Source: Coprococcus ammoniilyticus (GTDB lineage Bacteria; Bacillota; Clostridia; Lachnospirales; Lachnospiraceae). From it: a stretch of 64,000 nt of DNA. The notes under the pieces are model-generated. The model searched no databases and was not told the origin of the DNA. It saw only the letters and a program-made list of their open reading frames with translations. Position numbers and translations under genes: made by a program. The DNA lies in NCBI RefSeq assembly GCF_025567345.1, contig NZ_JAOQJS010000001.1:124001-188000 (forward strand), written 5' to 3'. Positions 16,655 through 25,808 of this stretch are shown one piece after another; the stretch's first letter is position 1; the number at the start of each line of letters is the position of its first letter.

Positions 16655-17941
16655 TTATTCTTCACCCAGATATTTGTCGATGCTGACCAGCTTTACGCAA
16701 AGAACAAAGATCTTTGAAGCTGCTTCCATCTCCTCAACAGATGGGAAGGATGGTGCGATACGGATATTGCTGTCTTTTGGATCTTTACCGTATGGGAAGG
16801 TTGCACCTGCGCCTGTCAGAACAACTCCTGCATCCTTACACATTGCTACAATCTTCTTTGCACAGCCCTCTAATGCATCAAATGAAATAAAATATCCACC
16901 GACCGGTCTTATCCATGAGCCGATCTCAAGTCCTGCAAGTTCCTTGTCAAATTCATTCAGAACTGCTTCAAACTTTGGTCTTAAGATATCTGCATGCTTA
17001 TCCATATGAGCCTTCATGCCATCGATGTTCTTAAAAAATCTTGTATGACGAAGCTGGTTGATCTTATCATGTCCGATTGTCTGAACAGTAAGCTGCTTCT
17101 TGATAAATTCAACATTTCTTGGAGATGTAGCAAGTGCTGCGATACCAGAACCAGGGAATGTAATCTTAGATGTAGAAGCAAACATGTATACCATATCAGG
17201 ATTTCCAGCTTTCTCACATTCATCTAAAATATTTAAGATCTCTGCCTGCTTGTCCTTATATAAATGATGGATGCAGTATGCGTTATCCCAGAAGATTCTG
17301 AAGTCTTCTGCTGCAGGCTTTAATACTGCAAAACGTCTTACAACTTCATCTGAATATACGATTCCGGTTGGATTTGAATACTTTGGTACACACCAGATTC
17401 CCTTTACCGCAGGATCGTTATTTACATATTCCTCTACGAGATCCATGTCAGGTCCATCCTCTAATAAAGGAATATTGATCATTTCAATTCCGAAGAATTC
17501 TGTAATCTTGAAATGTCTGTCATATCCCGGTACAGGACAAAGGAACTTCACCTTGTCCAGCTTACACCATGGAGTAGAACCATTTACACCATGTGTCATG
17601 GAACGTGATACTGTATCATACATTACATTTAAGCTGGAGTTACCATATACGATGATATTCTCCTTCTTAACTTCCATCATATCTGCCATAAGCTGACGGC
17701 ACTCACCGATACCATCCAGATCACCATAGTTTCTGGTATCATTTCCTAACAAAGTTCTCATATCCGAAGAACTATTAATCTCATCTAACATTCCCATAGA
17801 CAATGCAAGCTGTGAGAATCCTGGCTTACCTCTTGCCATGTTCAGACTCAGACCTTTTGCCTGTTCTTCCTTATACTCCTCCAAAAGAGCGGCTTTTAAA
17901 GTCAATAATTCATCTTTACTCATATCTTTGTATTTCTTCAT
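16655..17941 (-). CDS. PLP-dependent aminotransferase, aspartate aminotransferase-like
   Basis: The 428-residue fold type I aminotransferase carries the expected landmarks: a substrate region NMARGKPGFSQ, the cofactor-contacting YGNSSLN loop, PKYSNPTGIVYSDE, the WDNAYCIHHLY segment with the cofactor Asp, the Schiff-base Lys in STSKITFPGSGIA, and the carboxylate-binding Arg in NIRIAPSFPS. These match the subgroup of aspartate aminotransferases annotated in Firmicutes with an extended N-terminus (AspT-like). It likely interconverts aspartate or a related amino acid with its 2-oxo acid in the cytoplasm. It is a single gene ending at a strong terminator. Confidence 0.88.
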   Translation of the reverse strand: MKKYKDMSKDELLTLKAALLEEYKEEQAKGLSLNMARGKPGFSQLALSMGMLDEINSSSDMRTLLGNDTRNYGDLDGIGECRQLMADMMEVKKENIIVYGNSSLNVMYDTVSRSMTHGVNGSTPWCKLDKVKFLCPVPGYDRHFKITEFFGIEMINIPLLEDGPDMDLVEEYVNNDPAVKGIWCVPKYSNPTGIVYSDEVVRRFAVLKPAAEDFRIFWDNAYCIHHLYKDKQAEILNILDECEKAGNPDMVYMFASTSKITFPGSGIAALATSPRNVEFIKKQLTVQTIGHDKINQLRHTRFFKNIDGMKAHMDKHADILRPKFEAVLNEFDKELAGLEIGSWIRPVGGYFISFDALEGCAKKIVAMCKDAGVVLTGAGATFPYGKDPKDSNIRIAPSFPSVEEMEAASKIFVLCVKLVSIDKYLGEE

Positions 17942-18196
17942 TCTACATACCTGTGCCTTTCACTTATTCTATTCCGGTTAAATCAGTTATGTCCTGTAAA
18001 ATTCCTATTAGCTATTTTAAAACATTTTTCAAAAAAGGCAAGCCTATAATTGAAAGTTCTTGTCTATTTCGTTTCAAATATCAACTATTTTATTGAATTT
18101 TCTTTATTTTATTCTTTTTTTTCTGCAAAAATCGTATTTTTCTCCATTATTTTCATGTATGACTTGTTTTCATTAAGTAATATGCAAACAAAATAA

Positions 18197-18225
18197 CACC
18201 GGTCAGACTCTCTCTCCAACCGGTG
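18197..18225 (-). terminator. Terminator of the glutamine-rich protein gene
   Basis: CACCGGT (18197-18203) pairs with ACCGGTG (18219-18225), and a T-rich tract follows on the minus strand. The rest of the 330-bp gap between the aminotransferase start and this gene is AT-rich leader sequence in which I see no further gene. Confidence 0.75.
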
Positions 18226-18271
18226 CCATCTTATATGTATTTACGAATTGATACTTTTACAAGCTTTCATC

Positions 18272-19123
18272 TTAGTATATGGAACTAAAATCCAGATACC
18301 ATTTTCCGCCTCTCTTATAGACATACATAGTGAAATCATTCTCGATATCATCATCCTTGCCCTTTACCTTGACCGTGCCTTCCACGCGTGCAACCTGGCT
18401 AACCTTGATATCGTATTCATCTTCATAGTCTTCCTGCTTATCTTCCAGCTTGCTGCCTTTTAACTTCTTAACCTTCTTGAACTTAACCTTGATGCTCTTT
18501 ACTTTACCAACCTGGTTTTCGAGAGATTCACCTGACCATTCCAGAATCTGATCTAACTTATCGATCATTTCATCTTTATCCATATCTTCTTCGTCCTTCG
18601 TATATTTAAGGACTTTCTTATCAATCAGCTTATACAGCTTCTTACCGCTCTGCTTTTCTACTGCATTTACATAAGCCTTAACAACTGCCTTTGGGCTCTG
18701 CTTACCGTGACCAGCAATTCCACCGATAATGTTAAAGATCAGGATCAATGCAACAACTGCTGCCGCCGCAATAATAACGATCTTCTTATTATTCACAATC
18801 GCATTCTTTACTTTATCAAATCCACCGCCTGCCGGCTTATTACCCTGTGGCTGCTGTCCATACTGTCCACCATATGCCTGCTGGTTCGGATCGTAATACT
18901 GCTGTCCGCCGTATGCCTGCTGGTTCGGATCATAATACTGCTGTCCGCCGTATGCCTGCTGGTTCGGATCATAATACTGCTGTCCGCCATATGCCTGCTG
19001 GTTCGGATCATAATACTGCTGTCCGCCGTATGCCTGCTGATTTGGATTCATATTCTGAGCTGCTCCATCCGGCTGTCCGGCATTTGTGCCATTTTGCTGA
19101 TTTCCATTCATATTCTCGTCCAT
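18272..19123 (-). CDS. Membrane protein with glutamine/tyrosine-rich repeats
   Basis: The 283-residue protein has three parts. Residues 1-100 are a low-complexity cytoplasmic tail with five 13-residue repeats (PNQQAYGGQQYYD). Residues about 112-135 are one membrane helix (KIVIIAAAAVVALILIF). The rest is an extracellular domain beginning SPKAVVKAYVNAVEKQ, like DUF4878/lumazine-fold extracellular domains, with a very lysine/aspartate-rich middle and the end KWYLDFSSIY. The function is unknown; Gln/Gly/Tyr-rich tails of this kind are common on clostridial single-pass proteins. Start: ATG after AAAGGAG. Confidence 0.75.
   Translation of the reverse strand: MDENMNGNQQNGTNAGQPDGAAQNMNPNQQAYGGQQYYDPNQQAYGGQQYYDPNQQAYGGQQYYDPNQQAYGGQQYYDPNQQAYGGQYGQQPQGNKPAGGGFDKVKNAIVNNKKIVIIAAAAVVALILIFNIIGGIAGHGKQSPKAVVKAYVNAVEKQSGKKLYKLIDKKVLKYTKDEEDMDKDEMIDKLDQILEWSGESLENQVGKVKSIKVKFKKVKKLKGSKLEDKQEDYEDEYDIKVSQVARVEGTVKVKGKDDDIENDFTMYVYKRGGKWYLDFSSIY
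18851..19045 (-). repeat. 39-bp in-frame tandem repeats
   Basis: Five copies of a 39-bp unit encode PNQQAYGGQQYYD; the last copy is degenerate. Several copies are almost identical in DNA sequence, so copy number could change by slippage or recombination without shifting the frame. Confidence 0.9.
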
Positions 19124-19349
19124 GTTACTCTCCTTTATAATTCAGACTAAATTTCATCTGACAGCCTCATCTGCCAGATAGCCCATCGATAACACAATAT
19201 ATTCATTATCGACAAAATTTATTCTACCATCTAAAATCTCAACAGACAATATATTTCTAAAATTTTTGCTAAAGAAATGCCACACTTGTATATGTTCAAA
19301 CCCCAAAATTCAGATACAACATTTCTGCTCTATCTGGATTTCCACGAAA

Positions 19350-19380
19350 AAAAAGAGATAACATAACTGCTATCTCTCTT
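19350..19380 (-). terminator. Terminator of the acyltransferase gene
   Basis: AAGAGATA (19353-19360) pairs with TATCTCT (19371-19377). On the minus strand a long T run follows the hairpin. Confidence 0.8.
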
Positions 19381-19395
19381 TTCTTCGGCAATCTC

Positions 19396-20121
19396 CTACC
19401 AGTCATTCAGGCTCTCCATCTTGTCGAGCTGGTTCTGGATCAGTGAAACTACCATATCTCTTATCTCATAGGTCTTCATATCTGCAAATGTCTCATATGG
19501 GATCGGTGGCAGAAAATGAAGCTGTGTAATAACCTTTCGGAAAGATTTTCCTTCGAATGGTTTAAATGAATCATATAATACGACCGGCACAATCGGGCAT
19601 TTTGCCTTCTGTGCGATCTTGAAGCTTCCCGGCAGGAAGCCTCTCAGAGAATTATGGTTATGGTCGTATCCGCCTTCCGGGAAAAGAATATATCGTCTTC
19701 CCGCTTTGATCTCTGTCGCAACGTCATTAATTACCTGAACCTGCTGCCTGAGATCGGTTTTATCCAGACGCTTTGCCTTTAACAGCTCACACAACTGCGT
19801 GACGATAAACAAATGCGATCGCTTCGCATCCATTACATATGTGCATGGCTTTTCATGTACGCTTATAACACCAAGTGCATCGTACTTGCCCTGATGATTT
19901 GCAAACATGATATATCCGCCTTCCGTCGGCAGATTCTCCATGCCGGATGCAACCGTCTCGATACGCCCTCTTTTCTTTACATGCTCGATCATAACCTGTG
20001 CCATTCTGTAGCATGTCTCCTCATCATATTTCTCACCATGTCTGGCATAATATGACATCTTCGGAACATAATACAAAATCAGAAAAAAACAGGAAATGAT
20101 CACTATAAAAAATCTAACCAT
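19396..20121 (-). CDS. plsC: 1-acyl-glycerol-3-phosphate acyltransferase-like (PlsC family)
   Basis: The 241-residue protein begins with one membrane helix (FFIVIISCFFLILYYVP). It carries the acyltransferase motifs NHQGKYD (HX4D, residues about 77-83), FPEGGYDHN (phosphate binding) and CPIVPVVLYDSFKPF. PlsC-type enzymes transfer an acyl chain to the sn-2 position of lysophosphatidic acid at the membrane. The position behind the ATP synthase operon, about 100 bp after atpC and after a hairpin that lacks a T run, allows read-through from that operon. Confidence 0.85.
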   Translation of the reverse strand: MVRFFIVIISCFFLILYYVPKMSYYARHGEKYDEETCYRMAQVMIEHVKKRGRIETVASGMENLPTEGGYIMFANHQGKYDALGVISVHEKPCTYVMDAKRSHLFIVTQLCELLKAKRLDKTDLRQQVQVINDVATEIKAGRRYILFPEGGYDHNHNSLRGFLPGSFKIAQKAKCPIVPVVLYDSFKPFEGKSFRKVITQLHFLPPIPYETFADMKTYEIRDMVVSLIQNQLDKMESLNDW

Positions 20122-20189
20122 CTACCTAAATCCCCTGAATTTACAACTCTCTGTCCAAAAGTACTGCAATATCCAACAACTGTTTTTTT

Positions 20190-20214
20190 GATCCGGTGCG
20201 ATTCGCACCGGATC
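20190..20214 (-). other. Perfect hairpin between atpC and the acyltransferase
   Basis: GATCCGGTGCG and its complement pair over 11 bp around a 3-base loop. On the minus strand it is followed by A residues and not T, so it is not a canonical terminator in the direction of the atp operon. It may protect or delimit the atp mRNA 3' end. Confidence 0.6.
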
Positions 20215-20221
20215 CGGCCAT

Positions 20222-20629
20222 TTATAAATCTCTACCCGTTACCTTTAATCGCATTAACGCTCTGGAAAGAGATGCTTCTGTCTGTTTGTACTCTTTCAGA
20301 CTTTCCTTCTGTCTCAAACGCTCTTTCGCACGTTCAAGTGCCTGTTCAGCACGGACTCTGTCGATATCCTCCGGATGCTCTGCAGAATCCACCAGCATCG
20401 TTACACGGTTATTTACGATCTGGGCAAATCCTTCCCCGACAACACCAAGGATCTTCTTTCCATCCGGTGTATCAATTCGGATCTCCCCGATACTGGTTGC
20501 AATGATCATATTCTCATGGTGAGGAAGGACTGCCATCTCACCATCTTCCAAAGGCAATACAAACTTCGTAACCTTATCATCAAAAAATACTTTATTACTT
20601 GATATGACTCTCAGGTAAAATGTATTCAT
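20222..20629 (-). CDS. atpC: ATP synthase F1 epsilon subunit
   Basis: The 135 residues contain the N-terminal beta-sandwich (FYLRVISSNKVFFDDKVTKFVLPLEDGEMAVLPHHENMI) and the C-terminal helical hairpin (VRAEQALERAKERLRQKES). The epsilon subunit links gamma to the c-ring and inhibits ATP hydrolysis. It is the last gene of the atpBEFHAGDC operon and starts 20 bp after atpD at an ATG. Confidence 0.95.
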   Translation of the reverse strand: MNTFYLRVISSNKVFFDDKVTKFVLPLEDGEMAVLPHHENMIIATSIGEIRIDTPDGKKILGVVGEGFAQIVNNRVTMLVDSAEHPEDIDRVRAEQALERAKERLRQKESLKEYKQTEASLSRALMRLKVTGRDL

Positions 20630-20649
20630 GTCTGTCTGCCTCCTTTATC

Positions 20650-22038
20650 CTACTGTCCCTTTGCGGCTTTTTCTTTGACTTCTTCGATTCCGCCTACGTT
20701 AAAGAATGCCCACTCAGGATATTCATCCATCTCACCGTCTAAGATAGCCTTAAAGCCCTTTACTGTTTCTTTAAGAGGTACATATTTTCCCGGAACACCT
20801 GTAAAGTTCTCTGCTACATGGAATGGCTGTGATAAGAACTTCTGCACCTTACGTGCTCTTGTAACCGTAATCTTATCTTCCTCTGATAATTCTTCCATAC
20901 CAAGAATTGCGATGATATCCTGTAATTCTCTGTATTTCTGAAGAATCTCCTGTACGCCTCTGGCTACATTATAATGTTCTTCACCGACAACGTCCACCTC
21001 CAGAATACGGGAATTGGATTCCAGAGGATCAACAGCAGGATAGATACCCTGTTCTACGATCTTTCTGGAAAGAACGGTTGTCGCATCCAGATGCGCAAAT
21101 GTAGTTGCCGGAGCCGGGTCTGTTAAGTCATCGGCAGGCACATAAACTGCCTGTACGGATGTAACGGATCCTGACTTTGTAGAAGCGATTCGCTCCTGCA
21201 ACTCACCAAGCTCATTTGCCAGAGTTGGCTGATAACCAACTGCGGATGGCATACGTCCAAGCAGGGAAGAAACCTCTGATCCTGCCTGTACAAAACGAAA
21301 GATATTATCTATAAATAATAACACATCCTGATGATTTACGTCACGGAAATATTCTGCCATCGTAAGTCCTGTTTCCGCAACACGCATTCTTGCTCCAGGT
21401 GGCTCGTTCATCTGTCCAAACACTAAGGCTGTCTTGGACAATACCCCTGACTCTTTCATCTCTGTCCAGAGGTCATTACCCTCTCTGGAACGCTCACCGA
21501 CACCGGTGAAGATAGAATATCCGCCATGCTCTGTTGCTACATTCTGGATCAGCTCCTGGATCAGAACGGTCTTACCTACACCGGCACCACCGAACAGACC
21601 GATCTTACCACCTTTGGCATATGGGGCAAGAAGATCGATAACCTTGATACCTGTTTCGAGAATCTCAACAACAGGGCTCTGATCCTCAAATGATGGAGGA
21701 TCTCTGTGGATGACCCAGTGCTCTGTATCTGCCAGATTCGGTCCACCGTCCAGAGTGTCACCGGTTACATTAAATAATCTGCCAAGGGTATCTGTACCAA
21801 CCGGAACCTTGATTCCTGATCCTGTCGGAACAACCTCCATATCTCTGGATAAGCCCTCGCTTGCTGCCAGCATGATGCATCTGACGGTATTATTTCCGAT
21901 GTGCTGTGCAGCTTCCATTATGCATTTCTTTCCATGATTATCAACTTCCAGAGCATCCTTGATGTTTGGTAAATCATTATCCGGAAATTCTACGTCTACA
22001 ACAGGTCCCATGACCTGTACTATTTTACCGTTTTTCAA
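20650..22038 (-). CDS. atpD: ATP synthase F1 beta subunit
   Basis: This catalytic subunit of about 462 residues has the P-loop GGAGVGKT, the catalytic Glu in GERSREGNDL, VLLFIDNIFRF, and the C-terminal DELSEED-type segment, here GMEELSEEDK. In frame the protein reads LKNGKIVQVMGPVVDVEF. The only start with an AGGAGG site at normal spacing is the TTG at 22038; an ATG inside the spacing is out of frame. The frame is open further upstream to 22086 but that part lies inside atpG. Confidence 0.95.
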   Translation of the reverse strand: MKNGKIVQVMGPVVDVEFPDNDLPNIKDALEVDNHGKKCIMEAAQHIGNNTVRCIMLAASEGLSRDMEVVPTGSGIKVPVGTDTLGRLFNVTGDTLDGGPNLADTEHWVIHRDPPSFEDQSPVVEILETGIKVIDLLAPYAKGGKIGLFGGAGVGKTVLIQELIQNVATEHGGYSIFTGVGERSREGNDLWTEMKESGVLSKTALVFGQMNEPPGARMRVAETGLTMAEYFRDVNHQDVLLFIDNIFRFVQAGSEVSSLLGRMPSAVGYQPTLANELGELQERIASTKSGSVTSVQAVYVPADDLTDPAPATTFAHLDATTVLSRKIVEQGIYPAVDPLESNSRILEVDVVGEEHYNVARGVQEILQKYRELQDIIAILGMEELSEEDKITVTRARKVQKFLSQPFHVAENFTGVPGKYVPLKETVKGFKAILDGEMDEYPEWAFFNVGGIEEVKEKAAKGQ

Positions 22039-22051
22039 AACATCAGACCTC

Positions 22052-22936
22052 CTATTTCTTATTCTGCAGAGCCTTCGCACCACCAACTACCTCGGTGATC
22101 TCCTGCGTGATCGCAGCCTGTCTGGCTCTGTTGTATTTAATACTGAGATCAGCTAACATATCTTTCGCACTTCTGGTTGCAGAATCCATTGCCATCATTC
22201 GGGAATTCTGTTCACTACAGAAGGATTCAACCAGTGCTCCATATATGAAACCTGTAATATAATTCGGAACAATTCGATCCATGACCGCTCTCGGAGAAGG
22301 TTCAATGATGATCTCCTCATGATAGACATCCGCCTGCGAGATTTTGAAATCCATCTTTCTGAACGGAAGAAGCTGGATCATCTCCGGCTCTGCCGTTACA
22401 CTGTTTATCATCTTCGTATAGATGATATAGACTTCATCGATCTTACCGCTTTCGTAATTCTCCAGCATCTTATCCGCAATAACCCTCGCTCTGTGAAGAC
22501 TTGGGTTCTGGGCTGTATACTGGAAATGGATATCAACCGGCACATTCTTCCTTGCAAAATAATGTCTTCCCACCTGTCCGACAACGTATAATTCGCTGTC
22601 CGGGTGATTTGCCAGTTCTTCTTCTGCGATCTTAATGATATTATGGTTATATGCACCTGCCATGCCCTTATCGGCTGTAACTACAATATAACCTCTTTTC
22701 GGATTTTCCTTCTTTTCATCGTCTTCATTTTCGAAATAAAGATGATCCATATCAGGAAGATGTCGTAACAGTCGTGCCAGAGAAACCTGTAAAGTATAGA
22801 AATACGGTTCCGTATTCTCCAGATCCTTCTTCGCTTTTTTCAGTTTGGAAGAAGAGATCATGTACATGGCATTTGTGATCTTCATTGTATCCTTAATGCT
22901 TTTTATTCTGTTTTGGATTTCTTTGGTACTTGCCAA
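22052..22936 (-). CDS. atpG: ATP synthase F1 gamma subunit
   Basis: The 294 residues include the conserved N-terminal helix (TKEIQNRIKSIKDTMKITNAMYMISSSKLKKA), the Rossmann-like centre (YIVVTADKGMAGAYNHNI) and the C-terminal helix (NRARQAAITQEITEVVGGA). Gamma is the rotor shaft between the c-ring and the catalytic hexamer. The start is a TTG placed immediately after the atpA stop (GAGTAATTG), behind GGTGGAG, so it is translationally coupled to atpA. Confidence 0.95.
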   Translation of the reverse strand: MASTKEIQNRIKSIKDTMKITNAMYMISSSKLKKAKKDLENTEPYFYTLQVSLARLLRHLPDMDHLYFENEDDEKKENPKRGYIVVTADKGMAGAYNHNIIKIAEEELANHPDSELYVVGQVGRHYFARKNVPVDIHFQYTAQNPSLHRARVIADKMLENYESGKIDEVYIIYTKMINSVTAEPEMIQLLPFRKMDFKISQADVYHEEIIIEPSPRAVMDRIVPNYITGFIYGALVESFCSEQNSRMMAMDSATRSAKDMLADLSIKYNRARQAAITQEITEVVGGAKALQNKK

Positions 22937-24445
22937 TTACTCCACCCTCTTCATAAACTCTTTTCCTGCTTCAAGAATATGCTCTTTCAGATCATCTGTC
23001 AGAACCTTTCCTTCTTCAATCTCTTTGATAACATCCGGTTCTGCATCCTTGAAATATGCAAGCATATCCATCTGTGTCTGCTTTACTTTCTTGATATCTA
23101 CATTTAAGAACAGCTTATTTGTTGCTGCAACCAGTGTAATAACCTGCTCTGCCATACTAAGCGGATGACATAACGGCTGCTTTAACAGCTCCATCAGTCC
23201 CTTACCATAAGTAAGCTGCTCCTTTGTATTCTCATCCAGATCGGAACTGAACTGGGTGAATACTTCCATCTCACGGAACTGTGCAAGATCGATACGGACG
23301 GTACCGGTTGCTTTCTTCATAGCCTTGGTCTGCGCTGCACCACCGACACGGGATACGGACAATCCTACATTTACCGCAGGACGCATACCTGAGAAGAACA
23401 GATCACTCTCAAGGAAGATCTGACCATCCGTGATGGAGATAACATTTGTTGGGATGTATGCAGATACATCACCTGCCTGTGTCTCTATAATAGGAAGGGC
23501 TGTGATCGAACCACCGCCTAATGAATCCTTTAACTTACTGGAACGCTCAAGCAGTCTGGAATGCAGATAGAATACATCACCGGGATATGCCTCACGTCCA
23601 GGGGAACGTCCAAGTAACAAGGACAGTGTTCTGTATGCTACTGCATGCTTTGACAGATCATCGTATACGATGAGCACGTCTTTTCCCTTATGCATAAAAT
23701 ATTCTGCCATCGATGTTCCTGCATATGGTGCTATATACTGAAGCGGTGCAGGATCACTGGCTGTTGATGCTACAATGATCGTATAGTCCATTGCATCATT
23801 CTTCTCAAGTGTGGAAACAATCTTTGCAACGGTGGATGCTTTCTGACCGATCGCTACATAGATGCAGACAACATCCTTTCCACGCTGGTTGATGATCGTA
23901 TCAAGTGCGATCGAAGTCTTACCGGTCTGACGATCACCGATGATCAGCTCACGCTGTCCTTTACCGATTGGGAACATGGAATCGATCGACAGAATACCGG
24001 TCTGAAGTGGTTCATTGACCGACTGTCTGTCTGCGATACTTGGTGCTTCCTGCTCAACCGGCATATAATCTGCCTCTTTGATCGCTCCCTTACCATCAAT
24101 TGGTGCACCCAATGCATTGATGATTCTTCCAAGGAATTCTTCACCTACCGGTACGCCGGCTCTCTTACCTGTTCTGGTAACCTTTGTACCTTCTTTTATT
24201 CCGGTATCTTTTCCGAACAGGATACATCCGATCTCGGTTCTTCTGATATCCTGTACCATACCCTTGATACCATTTTCAAATACTACAATCTCACCATACA
24301 TGGCATTATCAATACCATATATCGTTACTATTCCATCTCCTACCCAGATGACAGTTCCTACTTCTTTGTCCCGGGTGTCGAAGTCAAAATTCTCTATCTC
24401 ACTTTTCAGTATGGAGATAATATCTCCTGAACTTATTGAACTCAA
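22937..24445 (-). CDS. atpA: ATP synthase F1 alpha subunit
   Basis: The 502-residue alpha subunit has the nucleotide-binding loop GDRQTGKTS, the arginine-finger region (ISRVGGAAQ type, here VSRVGGAAQTKAMKK) and the expected N-terminal beta-barrel (VGDGIVTIYGIDNAMYGEIV). It binds non-catalytic nucleotide and contributes the catalytic Arg. The start is a TTG at 24445, seven bases after GAGGTG; no ATG or GTG is available in frame near the conserved N-terminus. Confidence 0.95.
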   Translation of the reverse strand: MSSISSGDIISILKSEIENFDFDTRDKEVGTVIWVGDGIVTIYGIDNAMYGEIVVFENGIKGMVQDIRRTEIGCILFGKDTGIKEGTKVTRTGKRAGVPVGEEFLGRIINALGAPIDGKGAIKEADYMPVEQEAPSIADRQSVNEPLQTGILSIDSMFPIGKGQRELIIGDRQTGKTSIALDTIINQRGKDVVCIYVAIGQKASTVAKIVSTLEKNDAMDYTIIVASTASDPAPLQYIAPYAGTSMAEYFMHKGKDVLIVYDDLSKHAVAYRTLSLLLGRSPGREAYPGDVFYLHSRLLERSSKLKDSLGGGSITALPIIETQAGDVSAYIPTNVISITDGQIFLESDLFFSGMRPAVNVGLSVSRVGGAAQTKAMKKATGTVRIDLAQFREMEVFTQFSSDLDENTKEQLTYGKGLMELLKQPLCHPLSMAEQVITLVAATNKLFLNVDIKKVKQTQMDMLAYFKDAEPDVIKEIEEGKVLTDDLKEHILEAGKEFMKRVE

Positions 24446-24451
24446 ATCTTA

Positions 24452-24961
24452 TCACCTCGTAACCAATCTTTGTGTAAGCCGCTTACATCTGCCTGCCAGA
24501 CTCCAGTCATATTCCTTATTTCCGACCTTAATAATAAAGCCGCCGATCAGACTGTCTTTCTTCTCCAATGTCAGTTCCACATCTGAGGTCTTATATTCCT
24601 TTTTCAGAAAATCTTCAATCCCCTTCTTCTGTGTCTCCGTTGGAGGTGTCACATAATAAAGGGTTGCAAGAAGGACATCTGCCTTCTTCTTTATAAGAAC
24701 TCTGTATTCCCTGCATATCTCAAAGAACTGATCAAAATCAGAATTGTTGCAAAGTACCTTTAAGAATTTTACCGTAGTCTTTGAACCGTCGAATATCTTA
24801 TCGATAACTTCTGACTTTTTTTCTCTGCTGACAACCGGACACGTAAGTGCCTCCTGTAATTCAGGATTCTCCCTGACAACTGCTTCCATATCTGAAAGCT
24901 CAGCCGCATCAATATTCAGCTCGCACAAAACTTCAGCATAATTAATTGCTTTCTGTGTCAT
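24452..24961 (-). CDS. atpH: ATP synthase delta subunit (OSCP)
   Basis: About 169 residues with the OSCP/delta plan: an N-terminal helical bundle (INYAEVLCELNIDAAEL) and the C-terminal signature SLIGGFIIKVGNKEYDWSLAGRCKRLTQRL. It joins the F1 head to the peripheral b stalk. The ATG at 24961 follows GGTGAGG; a GTG at 24970 is a less likely start. The gene overlaps the end of atpF by about 20 bp. Confidence 0.93.
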   Translation of the reverse strand: MTQKAINYAEVLCELNIDAAELSDMEAVVRENPELQEALTCPVVSREKKSEVIDKIFDGSKTTVKFLKVLCNNSDFDQFFEICREYRVLIKKKADVLLATLYYVTPPTETQKKGIEDFLKKEYKTSDVELTLEKKDSLIGGFIIKVGNKEYDWSLAGRCKRLTQRLVTR

Positions 24962-25445
24962 GGGCCTCACCTGCTTTTTCTATAAACTCATCATATAGTG
25001 ACTGATTTTTCGCGTCATTTGAGTCTTCACCCAGAATCTTAGCCGCTGCCGACATTGCAAGCTCTGCAACCTGAGATTCCATATCGCTCAAAGCCTTTTC
25101 ACGCTGTACTTCTATAGTTTTTTCCGCATCCTTAATCATACGGTTTGATTTCTCGCCTGCATCTGCCACAATCCTGTTATATTCATTCTGTGCAGCCTGT
25201 CTGGATTTATCCCGCATGGTATCACATTCATCCTGAACACCTGCGAGAGTATCTTCATATTGCTGCTTCAGTTTCATGGCATCATCCTTCGTCTGATTGG
25301 CATTCGCGATCGAGGATTTGATCATCTCTTCACGTTCTGCCATGATCTTATTGATCGGACCGATCAGGAATTTCTTTAACAGAAGAAACAAAACTATAAT
25401 ATTAATTATGGTTATGGCTATGGACGAGACACTTAAATTTATCAT
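24942..25445 (-). CDS. atpF: ATP synthase F0 b subunit
   Basis: The 167 residues form one N-terminal membrane helix (IAITIINIIVLFLLLKKFLIGPI) followed by a long charged coiled coil, the peripheral stalk. The segment KKFLIGPINKIMAEREEMI is typical of bacterial b subunits. The gene starts at an ATG about 100 bp after atpE and overlaps atpH. Confidence 0.93.
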   Translation of the reverse strand: MINLSVSSIAITIINIIVLFLLLKKFLIGPINKIMAEREEMIKSSIANANQTKDDAMKLKQQYEDTLAGVQDECDTMRDKSRQAAQNEYNRIVADAGEKSNRMIKDAEKTIEVQREKALSDMESQVAELAMSAAAKILGEDSNDAKNQSLYDEFIEKAGEAHDTESN

Positions 25446-25547
25446 TTAATGACCTCCTGCCTTTCTGTCTGTTTTCGTTATCCGACAATTACGATTCCTT
25501 CATATCTATTATGATATAGTGCCGCAATCATCATATTCTTATAAATA

Positions 25548-25772
25548 TTATTTCAGAAGAAGAATGATCAAAAGACCAATTACCAGACCGTAAACGGCTG
25601 TTGCCTCTGCAAGTGCTCCACCGATGATCAGAAGCTTTGTGATCTTACTGTCTGCTTCCGGCTGTCTTGCTACTGCTTCTACTGCCTTTGATGTTGCGAT
25701 TCCAAGTCCGATACCTGCACCAATACCTGTTAATACTGCTATAGCAGCTCCAATTGCGATTACTGTGTTCAT
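25548..25772 (-). CDS. atpE: ATP synthase F0 c subunit
   Basis: The 74-residue hairpin of two membrane helices has the polar loop ARQPEADSK and the ion-binding Glu56 in GGALAEATAVYG. In Na+-coupled c subunits the first helix carries a Gln (GxGxGQG) and the Glu is followed by Ser. Here these positions are Leu23 and Ala57, which points to H+ coupling. It lies between atpB (36 bp away) and atpF. Confidence 0.95.
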   Translation of the reverse strand: MNTVIAIGAAIAVLTGIGAGIGLGIATSKAVEAVARQPEADSKITKLLIIGGALAEATAVYGLVIGLLIILLLK

Positions 25773-25808
25773 AATTATTATCTCCTTTTCATTTTCCTTA
25801 TGTTAATC

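Noticed and set aside
18851..19045. CRISPR-like regular repeats
   Set aside because: The repeats are contiguous, in frame, 39 bp long without spacers, and encode PNQQAYGGQQYYD units.
25548..25772. Na+-coupled ATP synthase
   Set aside because: The c subunit lacks the Gln in helix 1 and the Ser after the ion-binding Glu that mark Na+-binding rings.
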